Below are positions 1 through 11,165 of a stretch of 64,000 nucleotides of DNA, piece by piece. Every line of letters starts with the position of its first letter. Positions within the stretch are counted from its first letter, which is position 1. Below the pieces are notes generated by a model, which was not told the origin of the DNA, searched no databases, and saw nothing but the letters and a program-made list of their open reading frames with translations. The position numbers and the translations under genes are program-made. This DNA comes from Helianthus annuus. Lineage: Eukaryota; Streptophyta; Magnoliopsida; Asterales; Asteraceae. The DNA lies in the NCBI RefSeq assembly GCF_002127325.2, contig NC_035447.2, positions 23,741,780 to 23,805,779 on the forward strand, read 5' to 3'.

Positions 1-1106
1 GATAAAGCTTATCAAAAACAATAATTACAAACACTAACTGAAACAACGAATACTTTATTATAATAATACACCGCCTAACCTACGCACCAAAAAGACATCC
101 TATAAAATGATACGTCTCAGCAACTTCCATTTGACCAAACCAAAAAAAACAAACGCCAATACTACTAAATACCACTCATTGTAAAACGCCAAAAAATTAA
201 AAAATCAAAGATTGCTAATATGCTTTCTTGGATATTCAGTATTGTTCTTCGTGAAGTTTCACTGAATGAATTGTTAGCTGAGGGGAGTAACTCAGTAAGA
301 TTTTGCTGCAGGAGATGGACAAAAGTTCAAGAAAAAGATACTGATGACAGTCATATGTCATTTTGTATTCTTTGTTCTTGAAGAAGGCTTGGATGAGGAG
401 AAGAGATCAATGACACTGAAGAGTGGGATGATTACAAAGATGAAGATCGAGATGAAGAAAAAGCGAAAAACCCACCCACACGTCATAGATCTATGTCCCA
501 AACATCCACAAAAAGCCACTTCAACAAACGAGTAGGCAAAATAATCAAACCGATGGGTTTGTTAAGTTTTACATAAAACGCCATATATTTGGTGACAGTT
601 CTTGTACTATTAAAGAAGAGAGAGACTGATGACAGTGAAGATTGTGAAGAGAGATCCGATTAGGATTTTTAATTTATTTTCCTCGCTTCTATTTTTTCCC
701 TGTGGTTGTAATATAATCTTACAATTGTAAAACGACAAGACACCACAAACGCCAAAATATATATAAAAATAATAGAACAATGGGCCATCTTGTTTAAAAC
801 GACTTGAAAAACGCCATTAAGATAGATTTCCTGACCCCTGGGTTCCAACGACATACGATTTGCGTAAACGCCATAAACGCCAAAATGTTAATACAATGAA
901 ACCATTAAACACCATTAATTATTGAATTTGGTTAACGCCAAAATCTTAAACCCCAAAAATAAAACAATATTGTGAAAAGCAGAACTGGAAAAGCAGAAGA
1001 TAAAAGGACAAAAAAGCCCCTCCGCCCTTCTCTATGCCGTGTGACACGTGTTAGGCCAGGATGCGTTCTCACCGTTCTCACACTTTTAAGCGTTTTTCCT
1101 GGTCCC

Positions 1107-1108
<2 letters not shown>
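1..1108. mobile_element. Element A: 3' part of a (TA)n-flanked element related to element F
   Basis: The window opens inside this element. Long stretches match the interior of element F (for example 220-350 against 6060-6200), in the same order. Its right end (about 1065-1107, two GTTCTCAC words followed by CACTTTTAAG) matches the right end of F and abuts a (TA)n tract. A lacks the part of F that holds the 168-aa reading frame, the SINE and the Stowaway, so it looks like a deletion derivative. Many AAACGCCA words are scattered through it. No intact coding region is visible. The left end lies outside the window. Confidence 0.7.
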
Positions 1109-1140
<32 letters not shown>

Positions 1141-1144
<4 letters not shown>

Positions 1145-2450
1145 GGAGTTGGGTGGAAAGTCTATTTTTCCTAGAAAGTCTAGGAAGGAATAAGAATTGG
1201 ACATGTGTCATTGAGGGATTTTAAGTAGAAGGGCTATCATGTAATTTCACATTTTAATTTTATTTTTAGAATGTATCTTCATTAACTAAAATTCCATGAT
1301 TTTCGTAATTTTTATTACTTTCGAATTCAAATCTGGAAGGCAATGTGTTCATTAACTAAAATTCCATGTCACATTACATCGCATATTCCATTATTTAGAA
1401 GATTACTGGAATTTATCAGCATGTTCTTGGTGCTGTGTTTTAACAGTTTACAGGGCTAAAGTCAATTTTTTATAGATCCCACAATATAAAGATGGTAAAA
1501 CACAGTGTATGAATCTGATTGCTGTAAAAACACAACTGTATGAATCTGAATGCTAAAACACAACTGTATGAATCGGATTGCTGTTAAAACACAACTGTAT
1601 GAATCTGAATGCTAAAACACAAGTGTATGAATCTGCTTGCTGTTAAAACACAACTGTATGAATCTGTTTGCTGTTAAAACACAACTGTATGAATCTGAAT
1701 GCTAAAACACAACTGTATGAATCTGCTTGCTGTTAAAACACATCTGTATGAATCTGGATGCTAAAACACAACTGTATGAATCTGAATGCTAAAACACAAC
1801 TGTATGAATCTGCTTGCTGTTAAAACACATTTGTATGAATCTGCTTGCTGTTAAAACACAACTGTATAAATCTGTTTGCTGTTAAAACACATCTGTATGA
1901 ATCTGAATGCTAAAACACGACTGTATGAATCTGCTTGCTGTTAAAACACATCTGTATGAATCTGGATGCTAAACCATAACTATATGAATCTGCTTGCTGC
2001 TAAAACACAACTGTATTAATTTGCTTGCTGTTAAAACACATCGTCAAGAAACGGAGATGATAAGAACAATATTTGAATGGTGATGATGAACTCGGAGATG
2101 GTGGAGATGGAGAAGTGTTTTAATTTGATCCGGTGCTCTCCATCGTTTCTGAAGTTATCTTCTTCCATGATTGTAGTTATTTTTGGTAGGGATTGGGGTT
2201 TCCAAGATGGGTTTGGAGAGAGAGAGAGAGAGAGGGAAAATCGCTTGAATTTAGGAACTGGGCGGTTATCTAATTGATTTAAAACACGGCCATTGACAAA
2301 ATTGCCCCTACTCATTTAAAACAATCAATTAATTAAACTCAAATATTACAAGATTGCCATTGATTTAATCTCAACCCTTAAACACACCAATTGGATGGAC
2401 CAGATCACTTCCTAGACTTTCTAGGAAAAACACACTTTCCGTGCGAACCC

Positions 2451-2454
<4 letters not shown>
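1141..2454. mobile_element. Element B: non-autonomous TIR element between (TA)n tracts
   Basis: The two ends are inverted copies of about 46 bp that share an exact CCTAGAAAGTCTAGGAAG block. Each end abuts a long (TA)n tract (1109-1140 and 2455-2494). The interior has an array of about 30-bp repeats (1500-2040) and a GC-richer unique piece (2040-2280) ending in a short (GA)n run. No transposase is encoded. The TIR length and TA flanks are directly visible; mobilisation by an element-O-type transposase is inference. Confidence 0.8.
1500..2040. repeat. Minisatellite inside element B
   Basis: About 17 degenerate tandem units read as AAAACACAACTGTATGAATC followed by a short variable spacer (TGAATGCT, or TGCTTGCTGTT). 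Alternation of the long and short spacers suggests higher-order duplication. Confidence 0.9.
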
Positions 2455-2494
<40 letters not shown>

Positions 2495-2499
<5 letters not shown>

Positions 2500-2901
2500 T
2501 AGGATCCTGTAAAAAGGACATGTTTCGTGAGAAGTGTGAGAAGGCATAAGAATTGACATGTAGTCATCATGTTTTGGACTTGGGCATAATGTTTTGGGTT
2601 GTTTTAGCAAGAAAAACACCAAACATAACAATTTAAGACACGATGCAATGAATTCTAGGCTTAAAACTTAAAACACTATGCCAATAACGTTAAGTAGTGT
2701 GTTTTAAGTGTTAAGCAGTGTGTTTTAAATTTCACGCCCATAATACGTTGCGTTGTGTTTTAAATTGTTATGTTTGGTGTTTTTCTTGCCAAAACAACCC
2801 AAAACATCATGCCTAAGTGCAAAACATGATGCATACATGTCAATTTCTATGCCTTCTCACACTTCTCACGAAAAAGGTCATTTTTACAGGAACCTCACCC
2901 T
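2495..2901. mobile_element. Element C: 407-bp fold-back element between TA tracts
   Basis: The element is inverted over nearly its whole length: the left arm (CCTGTAAAAAGGAC, GAGAAGTGTGAGAAGGCATA) returns as its complement in the right arm. Both ends abut (TA)n. A partial copy of the same family occurs at 31261-31450. It is non-coding; short reading frames across it come from the arms. Confidence 0.85.
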
Positions 2902-2913
2902 ATATATATATAT

Positions 2914-4382
2914 AGAGAGAGAGAGAAAGAGAGAGAGCGAGAGAGAGAGAGGAAGTGTAGAATACAAATTCCCTAATCATACATTACGTATGCGATCATA
3001 ATAGCCCTACATGTGTCCTAGATTCAGTTTTCCTACATAAGGGTATATTAGACAAACCATTCAATCAGCAGAGGGCAAATTAGACAATTCCTTCAATAAG
3101 CAGATCACGAGTTCGTTACACCACTATCCCGGTAATTATGAATCGTATCAACTTAATCGTTTGTTGTTTTCAATGGATCCATAGAGCAACATTGGACGAA
3201 ATATAGATGTTGATTTTGAAGACGTTGAATTCGTCAGTGAGCATTCCAATAGAAATTAATTTCGCATGTTATTATTTAAACAAATCGCATGTTATGAAAA
3301 GCATGAAATACATTTTCGCATGTTATACAATTTCACATGTTTATAATGTCGCATGTTATACAATTTAGCATGTTATACAAGTTAGCATGTTATACAATGT
3401 ACCATGTTATACAATTTAGCATGTTATACAATTTACCGTGTTATACAGTGTAGCATATTATACAATTTAGCATGTTATACAATTAATTTCGCATGTTATT
3501 TTTTAAACAAATTGCATGTTATGAAAAGCATGAAATACAATTTCGCATGTTATACAATTTCACATGTTTTAATGTCGCATGTTATACAATTTCACATGTT
3601 TATAATGTCGCATGTTATACAATTTAGCATGTTATACAATTTTGCATGTTATACAATTTAGCATGTTATACAATTTAGCATGTTATACGATGTAGCATAT
3701 TATACAATTTAGCACGTTATACAATTTAGCACGTTATACAATTTAGCATGTTATACAATGTAGCATGTTATACAATTTAGCATGTTATACAATTTAGCAT
3801 GTTATACAATTTCATGTTATACATTTTCGCATGTTGTTCGCATGTTATACAATTTTGTATGTTGTTATGGAAACCCAAATTCGCATGTTAGTTACATGTA
3901 TTCACATGTTAGTCACAGATTCGCATGTTATACATTTTGTACGTTAGTTACAAGTATTCGCATGTTCGATTTGTGGTCAGTCGTTGTTTTTCTTGCTATG
4001 TTGCTCTCGCACAACTGACAAGAACAATCACATCAAAATTTTTATTATTCTAGTAAACATTGCTGTCGATTGGAGATATAATACCTCCCAAAGCTACTAT
4101 AGTTGTCATAATCGTCGGATGAACAATCGATTGGATGAAATCGCACCGGCGGACGTCGATTGCAGAAGATTCGGTTGGAGAAGAAGAAGGTACTGAACGA
4201 AATTACCGGGATTTTGATAGAGGAATTGTCAATTTTATCCTTCGCGGTTGGTTTTATGTATATTAATTTGATTAATTTAATTATATAAATTAATTTCGCA
4301 ATGTGCATTAGATAGAAGATCGGACGGCTGGGCTTATCGCGTACATAATGTAGGATAAGAGGTATTGTACGTTAACCGGCCT
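2914..4382. mobile_element. Element D: non-autonomous TIR element between TA tracts
   Basis: The left end (after a (GA)n run, about 2950-3000) and right end (4325-4382) are imperfect inverted copies; both contain ACATTA followed by a C/TGTA(T/C)GCGAT core. The interior is dominated by a minisatellite (3255-3965). A GC-richer unique piece (4060-4200) lies near the right end, the same layout as in element B. No transposase is visible. Confidence 0.7.
3255..3965. repeat. GCATGTTATACAATTTA minisatellite inside element D
   Basis: Roughly 35 units of about 17 bp centre on GCATGTTATAC followed by AATTTA, AATTTC or AATGT. A longer block containing AATTAATTTCGCATGTTATT occurs twice (near 3255 and 3480), so part of the array was duplicated as a unit of about 230 bp. 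Open frames across it arise from the repeat and are not treated as genes. Confidence 0.9.
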
Positions 4383-4398
4383 ATATATCTATATATAT

Positions 4399-5451
4399 AG
4401 GGTAAGGTTCATTTGAGAACCACCATTATTGCGAGAACCGCGAGAACCAATGTGAATACAAAAAAATACCTAAAAAATCCAAAAAACCCACAAATTTTTT
4501 TTTTAGTATTTCTCTAGTAAAAACCGCTATATTTTGTTACAAAAAAAACGTTATTTTTTTTCGAGTAACAGTTATGGATGCGCATGTGCATATGTATTAT
4601 TTCTTAGACAAATTCCATAATATATTACCAGTAGTAGAAAAATGCACTTTCATTTACACTACCATATGTAATACACTACTTTTTACATTACTAATATTAG
4701 GAATGCACATGTGCATCTATATGTATCAACATGAAATAAGGTGTTTTGGTACAAAAAGTTTGTGATTTTAAATGATGAACTGGGCCCATATACATGTGTT
4801 TTGGTTAGTTATATCTAGTGGTTGATGGTTTGATTATATTTGTCACTTTTTGATGAAATATGTTGTTTGGATGGTATAAAGGGTGTTGATGTACATATAA
4901 TAAAGTGAAATATTGGTAATAATATTGTATTATGGATGGTAAAAAGCAATGGTATTGCATTACAGATGGTATGAGGTAATGGTAGTGTAGTATGGATGGT
5001 ATGATAGATGAAAGGGAATGTGTATTTAAAGTAGTGTACTAAAACACGTTATAACATGTTCATATATATAGATGCACATGTGCATTTCTAGTGTTGTTAA
5101 TGTTATAACAAGTTTATACATATAGATGCACATGTGTATTTCTATTATTGTTAATGTAAAAAGTAGTATATTATGAATGGCAGTGTAAATGAAAGTGCAA
5201 TTGTCAGATATTTGTAATGAATTACGGAATTTGTCAAATAAATGATACAAATGCACATGTGCATGGATAACTGTTACTCGATTTTTTTTTTTTGAAAATT
5301 TTTTTATTGACGAAATATAGCGATTTTTCCAAAAAAAAATACTAAATTTTTTTTTTTGATTTTTTTAGATTTTTTAGATATTTTTTGGTTGTATTCACAT
5401 TGGTCTCGCGGTTTTCCCAATAAAGGGTGGTTCCTAACGGATCATTCTCCT
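4399..5451. mobile_element. Element E: fold-back element of the 'gcgagaacc' family
   Basis: The left end begins AGGGTAAGGTTCATTTGAGA, and GCGAGAACCGCGAGAACC follows about 30 bp in. The right end is its inverted copy. Complementarity continues inward through A/T-rich arms for several hundred bases. The arms carry repeated GCACATGTGCAT palindromes (near 4580, 4703, 5071, 5128 and 5251). The same family returns as G, K and L, which have a different G-rich core. Confidence 0.8.
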
Positions 5452-6363
5452 ATATATATATATATATATATATAGGGTCAGGATTTAGGGAAAACGGTGA
5501 AAAGTTTGAGAACAGTGAGAACGCTTATGGATCGTCAGATCAAAACAATCTATGGACAAGATTGGTGCGGTGGCGTTTTTGTAAATAACATCAATTTTAT
5601 TACTTGGAACGTGCTTCATTAAGGGTAAAAGGGTAAACATCGTTTCTTACCTAAACACCATTAAATATAAAACGCCAACTAAATACAAAAAACCAAATAA
5701 TAAAAAATATTTTTCATGCATAGTTTTTTCTATGTTTTAGTTAGTGTATTTTTATCATCTTGGCCTACAAAAACACCATTAAATACAAAACGCCAAATTT
5801 GAAAGATGAGATGTGTTATAGACTTAATAGATAAAGCTGAATAAAACAGTAAATACAAACAGTAACTGAAACGACGGTTACTTTATTAATTGCATTTATT
5901 ATAATAATATCCCGCCTAAACTACGTGCCAAAGACATCTTATAAAGAGAAACGTCTCAGCACCTTGCATTGATCACACCAAAAAACAAACGCCATGTTTC
6001 CTAAATACCACTCACTGTAAAACGCCAAAAAAGTTAAAAAAAATCAAAGATGACAAACATCGTTTCTTGGATATTCAGTATAGTTCTGCGTGAAGTTTCA
6101 CTGAATGGATTGTTACGTGAGGGGGTAACTCAATATGATTTTGCTGCATGAGATGGACAAATCTTCAAGAAAAAGAGACTGATGACAGTCATATGTCATT
6201 TTATGTTCTTTGTTCTTAAAGAAGGATTGGATGAGAAGAAGAGACCGATCCTAGTGTAAATGCTATTTTGGACTCCATGATGATAATGAAGATTATGAGC
6301 AAATATCATCCACCCACACGACGTCAATCTATGTCTCCAACATCCACAAAAGCCACTTCAACA

Positions 6364-6745
6364 TCATCATCATACTTAGTAAATCCCACCAATAGCAAAG
6401 CTAAGGTAGGGTCTGAGGAGAGTAAGATGTAGACAGCCTTACCTCTACCCCATGGGAATAGAGAGGCTGCTTTCAGTGAGACCCCCCGGCTCGATGGTAG
6501 TTTACATCAAACCTTGGACATAAGGCACATAACACTCGGCAATTAAGACAAAGGCCAATTAGTGCAAGTACTCCCTTGTCTTTCGGCTATCAACGCCACC
6601 ACATGATGCATGATTAACCATCCCCTCTATTAACATTATTTTCACGAAATTAGTAAAATAACGTTAAAATTAGTGCACTTTCACTTTTGCCCCCCGAGCG
6701 CCCACACATATATACATTATATGCGCATATCGCAGCCGGGGCGCA
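6364..6745 (-). mobile_element. SINE-like short retroposon inserted in element F
   Basis: The insert is bounded by a perfect 18-bp direct repeat, ACAAAAGCCACTTCAACA, at 6346-6363 and 6746-6763. Element A has the uninterrupted site at 510-530. On the minus strand it ends in GGTGGGATTTACTAAGTATG followed by an ATG-type simple tail. From general knowledge, this ending and the preceding GGTAGAGGTAAGG...CAGACCCTAC block resemble RTE-linked plant SINEs. Family assignment is inference; retroposition is strongly supported by the TSD and empty site. Confidence 0.75.
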
Positions 6746-7228
6746 ACAAAAGCCACTTCAACAACGAACAACAATAAAATCACGCCAAAAGGAAAACACC
6801 ATGTATTTGTGACAGTTCTTGTAGTTTCAAAAGAAGAAAGAGACTGATGACAATGAAGATTTGGGAGATAAATTGGATTGGGATTTTTAATTTATTTTTT
6901 TTTTGCTTCTATTTTTTTCTGTGGTTTGTTATCTAATTTTCCGATAAAAAATACATTATTTCTCTACAAAAATGCTTGTAAAACGGCAAGATGCCACAAA
7001 CGCCAAACTCCAAAACAATAATAAAATTACTTTGGACAAGTATTATTAAAAACTCCAAAAAAATGTATAAAACAATGTGCAAGAGAATAGAACATTGTGC
7101 CATCTTTATCTAAATGCCATTAAAAGTATAAAACGCCAAAATCTAAAAGATGGGACGTGTTACATCCATAACATATGAAGCTGAACAAACAGTGAACTGA
7201 AACGACGTAAACTTTATTACTACTACTA

Positions 7229-7481
7229 CCTCCGTCCCATTAAATGTGTCTTATTTTTAATTTTCAAAGTCTTTATTTATAAACTTTGACTTTAATTATA
7301 TATTTTTGTGTTATATAAAACTTGATGAAAATTAACCCGATAAAAACACTTGTAAAACACCCTCAAATCATATAACTTTCATCAAGTATTATCTAACACA
7401 AACAAAATTATTTAAGGTCAAAGTTTACAAATAAAGACTTTGAAAATTCAAAATAGGACACTTTTAATGGGACGGATGGAG
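7229..7481. mobile_element. Stowaway-like MITE (Tc1/mariner type)
   Basis: The insert is 253 bp with long inverted ends (CCTCCGTCCCATTAAA on the left; its complement GGGACGGATGGAG on the right) and is flanked by TA dinucleotides at 7227-7228 and 7482-7483. The CTCCGTCCC terminus and TA target site are hallmarks of the Stowaway family. It is nested in element F, upstream of the 168-aa frame. Confidence 0.9.
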
Positions 7482-7600
7482 TAACATTTATTATATTAAA
7501 AGCCACTATATGGGTACTTGAATTTATTTGTCTTTTCAAAACGCCATAATTACCTGTCATATTATAGGACTACATCCTACATGGCGGCAAAAAAAATCAT

Positions 7601-7608
7601 TATATAAG
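7601..7608 (+). promoter_or_regulatory. Candidate TATA box for the element-F frame
   Basis: TATATAAG lies 158 bp upstream of the ATG at 7766, and a C/A-rich leader follows. The spacing fits a plant promoter with a 5' leader of about 125 nt. No other promoter evidence is visible. Confidence 0.4.
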
Positions 7609-7765
7609 TAGAACAGGGAAACAAAACTTAACATTCCACACATTCTCTAACACACCACACGTTGTCTAAAACGCCATACAACTTAAAAAAAGGGCTCAGG
7701 TTATTGCATGGAGGTTTGAGAGGTCGGAGAGACGTTTCGTCCTAAAGTTCTCTGATAGGAGAAGG

Positions 7766-8272
7766 ATGAAGGTCAAGACAATCAAGGCCAAACTTAGTAT
7801 GGATGAAGACGTTCAGAGTGATATTCTGGCTCTTGGGATTCCAAGGGCAGACGATTGTGAAAGGACTCGAAAGGTAACAAGAAGATTGAAGAGAAAATTT
7901 CCAGCAGATGATGATGATGATGATGATGATATTGACGATACTGCTCTACCAATAGTTACTAGTTGGGGTTTGGATGAACAAGCAAGAACGGTTAAAGTGA
8001 CTTATCGACACGGGGTGGAATATTCATTGTCGATGGACGAAATGCTGAAGACAGAGAGACTACATCTTCTTGAACAAATCTGTGATTTAGCACCTTCGAA
8101 CGATGCAAGATCCAGGGTTATGATGATATTTAAGTATAGGTTGCAGCAAAGACGAGACGAGATAATGGCGTTATACGCCAATGCACAACATGATGATGAT
8201 GAATCTGAAGAAAGTGATGAACAAAGAGATGGGTACATCTCTGATGTAATCCCGTACACAGAAGACTATTAG
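7766..8272 (+). CDS. Hypothetical acidic protein carried by element F (168 aa)
   Basis: I do not recognise this protein. It is a single uninterrupted frame with a TATA box about 160 bp upstream. The N-terminal third is basic (RKVTRRLKRKF) and is followed by a run of aspartates (about residues 50-58). A mixed region (about 65-140) includes a predicted helical stretch around LHLLEQICDLAP, and the C-terminus is again acid-rich (DDDESEESDEQRD). No transmembrane segment, zinc-finger motif or transposase motif is visible. The frame survives while the rest of the element is littered with stops, which argues it was used recently. It may be an accessory factor of the element or a captured host gene. 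Deletion copy A lacks it. Confidence 0.45.
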   Translation: MKVKTIKAKLSMDEDVQSDILALGIPRADDCERTRKVTRRLKRKFPADDDDDDDDIDDTALPIVTSWGLDEQARTVKVTYRHGVEYSLSMDEMLKTERLHLLEQICDLAPSNDARSRVMMIFKYRLQQRRDEIMALYANAQHDDDESEESDEQRDGYISDVIPYTEDY

Positions 8273-8789
8273 TTTGTTTTAATTTCGTCTTGTTTTAATC
8301 TTTTAAATTATTAATGAATTATAATGAATTTTTAAGAACACCATGAACGCCAAAAAATTTACCTTTAGAACATATATGGGATTAATTCAAATGGTAAAAT
8401 CTACAAAACGCCAAAAAAATTGTAAGGTTTGAATTGTTAAAGGTATATAATGAATTTGGTAACACCATAGACGCTAAGATGTTAGAATTATTAATTAATT
8501 TTAATGAATTTGGAAACGGCATAAACGCCAAAATATTATCCATGTGACACAAAAACGATTAATTCAACAAGACAGATCTAGAAAAGACTAATAAAATGCC
8601 AGATAGTTATTGAATCTAGCTAAATGCCAAAAAAATCTTAGACGCCAAAAATGAAGCAGTATTGTGACATACGCATTGGAAAAAAAGAAGATTAAAAAGA
8701 CAAAAAAACCCCTCCGCCCTGATTATATCGCGCGTCACGTGTTCGAACAGGATCCGTTCTCACACTTTTAAGTGTTTTCTCCTGATCCT

Positions 8790-8833
<44 letters not shown>

Positions 8834-8850
8834 AGAAGATATATATATAT

Positions 8851-9384
8851 AGGGAGAAGATCATGCGAGAACCACCTCTTATTGCGAGAACCGCGAGAAC
8901 CAATGTGAACACAACCAAAAATGCCTAAAAATAGCTAAAAATCACACAATTTTTTTTAATATTTTTTATATAAAAATCGCTACTTTTCGAAGCCAAAAAA
9001 AAAAAATTTGGCCACTAAAACTAGCGATTTGAGCATAAAAAATATAAAAAAAATTTAGATTTTTTTTTTATTTTTTTAGATTTTTTAAAGATTTTTTTAG
9101 GTTTTTTGTGGGTTTAGTTTTTAGCATTTTAGCTTTGGGGGGGGGGGTTGGGAGGGGGGTTTAGGTTTTTTTTTTGGGTGGGGGGGGGGGTAAGATTTTT
9201 TTTAGGTTTTTTGGGGGTTTTAGTTTTTAGCATTTAGCTTTGGGGGGGGGGGGGTTAGGTTTTTTTTTTTTTTTTTTTTTTGGGGGGGGGGTGGGGGTTA
9301 GGGTTTTTTAGCTATTTTAGGTTGTGTTCACATTGGTTCTCAAGGTTCTCACAATAAGAATGGTTCTCGCATGAGCCCCTCCCT
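8851..9384. mobile_element. Element G: fold-back element, 'gcgagaacc' family, G-rich core
   Basis: The ends are inverted copies (AGGGAGAAGATCATGCGAGA on the left; CGCATGAGCCCCTCCCT on the right) between TA tracts. The core holds several runs of eight to thirteen Gs separated by TTAGG/TTTT stretches, duplicated in direct orientation (9110-9190 and 9200-9300). The first 11 bp of the element are repeated once in the TA tract just upstream (8830-8840). Confidence 0.8.
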
Positions 9385-9390
9385 ATATAT

Positions 9391-9451
9391 ACAAAACCAA
9401 TGCTCAGGATAAGTTCATTTTGTTCAAAAATACATCATTGTTCACTCATGA

Positions 9452-9456
<5 letters not shown>
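9391..9456 (-). mobile_element. Element H: 66-bp terminal fragment of the J family
   Basis: This piece is the inverted copy of the first 60 or so bases of element J (12015-12080): both contain GTTCATGAGTGAACAATGAT and AACTTATCCTGAGCATTGGT in the same relative orientation after inversion. Its outer end abuts (TA)n. The rest of this copy is missing, so it is a remnant left by deletion or by a later insertion. Confidence 0.75.

Positions 9457-9516
<60 letters not shown>
9457..9516. repeat. (TA)n microsatellite between H and I
   Basis: About 60 bp of pure TA repeat form the junction between two element ends. It is one of a dozen such tracts in 1-31.2 kb. Confidence 0.95.
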
Positions 9517-9519
<3 letters not shown>

Positions 9520-10200
9520 ATTAGGTTCAAACGTGAACATTTTCTCCAGCGTGAACTGCGTGAACTTATCTGGGCCCTTAATTTTTATGATCTTAAGATT
9601 TTTAGTGAATGGCAAGATGGTAATTATTTGGTTATTTGTTACTATTTAATTAAGTGAATAAGGGTATATGTGTAATTTACTTTTTAACTTGATTGCATAA
9701 ATCTCGTTTATCTACATATTTAGTTTTCAAAATCCCACGAAAATCTCACTCTCACATATCATTGACATAAAGAAAAGCAGAGGAGACAATCGATCCCTAA
9801 ACAAAAAAACAAACCCTAAATCGATCCTCGCCGTCTGCCCAGGTTCTTTCTTCATCATCACAGCAGTTTTGCTGAACCGAGTTGAGCCTGGGCCCTGGTT
9901 CTTTCTTCATCATCACAACAGTCAACAGAGGAGTGTAAGGTCGAAATCGAGCGAGTAAACAAGCCGATATCATCATCATCATCAACGCAGGAGGACATTA
10001 TCATCATTAAGGTAAAAAATTCTTGTTTTATTTTTTGGTTTTCGGCCTAGTAAACCTGGTATGTAATTTTCAATTGAACTAGAAAGCTTATTTTCATTTT
10101 TCATGATATGATTTCAAGCTTACTCCCTATAGGATAGGAGGATTTTGTTACTTACTGTAATCAGTAATCTCCAATTTCTTGGTAACTAATTGTTTCCTTC

Positions 10201-10250
10201 AAGGTGTTTGATGAAATGCCTCAGAGAATTTGAACTTTGAGAAACACACG
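10201..10250 (+). pseudogene. Possible PPR-motif fragment
   Basis: In one frame this reads KVFDEMPQR, a typical segment of pentatricopeptide-repeat (PLS-class PPR) proteins, followed by a stop and then TLRNT. A splice-acceptor-like stretch precedes it. It is only about 16 residues, so chance similarity is possible. Confidence 0.25.
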
Positions 10251-10974
10251 TGAGTGTTTCCAATTGTGTCTTGTTGGGTAACTTGATTTTGGATATCTGG
10301 TTTGTACACACCCCTTTTACTATTTTGATTAAAATGTGAATAAAACATAGTTTTCCAAGGGTGAGCCACATAGCATAAATAATCAGTTTTCTTGCAGCAA
10401 TTTTTCAGCTACTTCTCTCCGTCTAAATAATCAGGAATGAGCATTTTAGACGCACATCCAAACACTCCTTATGGCTGTATATATCAAACATATATAACAT
10501 CTATTATATGCGAGCTATGTGACTAACGTTGTGGATATATGTAGATGCAAACACTGAATTAAAATTCATTGTTCATAGGATTTTATGGGTTGTTTATTCA
10601 TTTATAATGTGTCAAATTTTTAACAAGAAAGTGGTTTGACTTCACCTATAAAATTACTCAGACACTAATATCAATTGCACACGGCTGACACCCCTGTTTC
10701 CAGACACATCCTTGATGCGCTACAGTTATCGTCCTCAAAATTACTCAGACACTAATATCAACTTTCATTTGTTGCAGGGTTGTAATGATTTCAGTTTCTT
10801 TTCAAGTCGAAACATTAAGGTTGCAATGCCTGTTGGGAACTATACTACATCGAGCATGAAATTCAGGTACTAGTCTATTTCTAACTAGAACTACAGTTTT
10901 GATGTGTTATTTGAATGGACTATAACTATACACCGTCATTATTAGATGTGTCATTAGTTTTTTCACTGCTTTAA

Positions 10975-11165
10975 GGTGATGTACACATGTGTATTCTGAT
11001 TTTGCTTGTTTTTAAGGCGTTGTACACATGTGTATTCTGATTTTTGCTCTGGTTTTAAGGCGTTGTACACATGTGTATTCTGATTTTGCTCTGTTTTTAA
11101 GGCGTTGTACACATGTGTATTCTGATTTTTTGCTATGTTTTTAATGCGATGTACACATGTGTATA
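10975..11165. repeat. Tandem repeats with ACACATGTGT palindromes in element I
   Basis: Five units of about 42 bp carry GTACACATGTGTATTCTGAT followed by TTTGCT...TTTTTAAGGCG. The central ACACATGTGT is a perfect palindrome. The minus-strand frame over this region is a by-product of the repeat. Confidence 0.9.

Larger units (their letters stand above)
5474..8792. mobile_element. Element F: 3.3-kb (TA)n-flanked element with a 168-codon frame
   Basis: The left end (AGGGTCAGGAT, then GAGAACAGTGAGAACG) and right end are imperfect inverted copies abutting TA tracts. The element carries one substantial reading frame (7766-8272), about 20 dispersed AAACGCCA words, a nested SINE-like retroposon (6364-6745) and a nested Stowaway MITE (7229-7481). 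Element A is a related deleted copy. It does not encode a recognisable transposase. Confidence 0.75.

Noticed and set aside
932..1204. Reading frames made of Tyr-Ile repeats (also 2371-2631, 9400-9657, 11844-12050, 31085-31409)
   Set aside because: They are translations of (TA)n microsatellites and element ends, not proteins.
3255..3965. CRISPR-like regular repeats
   Set aside because: Units of about 17 bp are directly adjacent with no unique spacers, in a plant transposon; this is a minisatellite.
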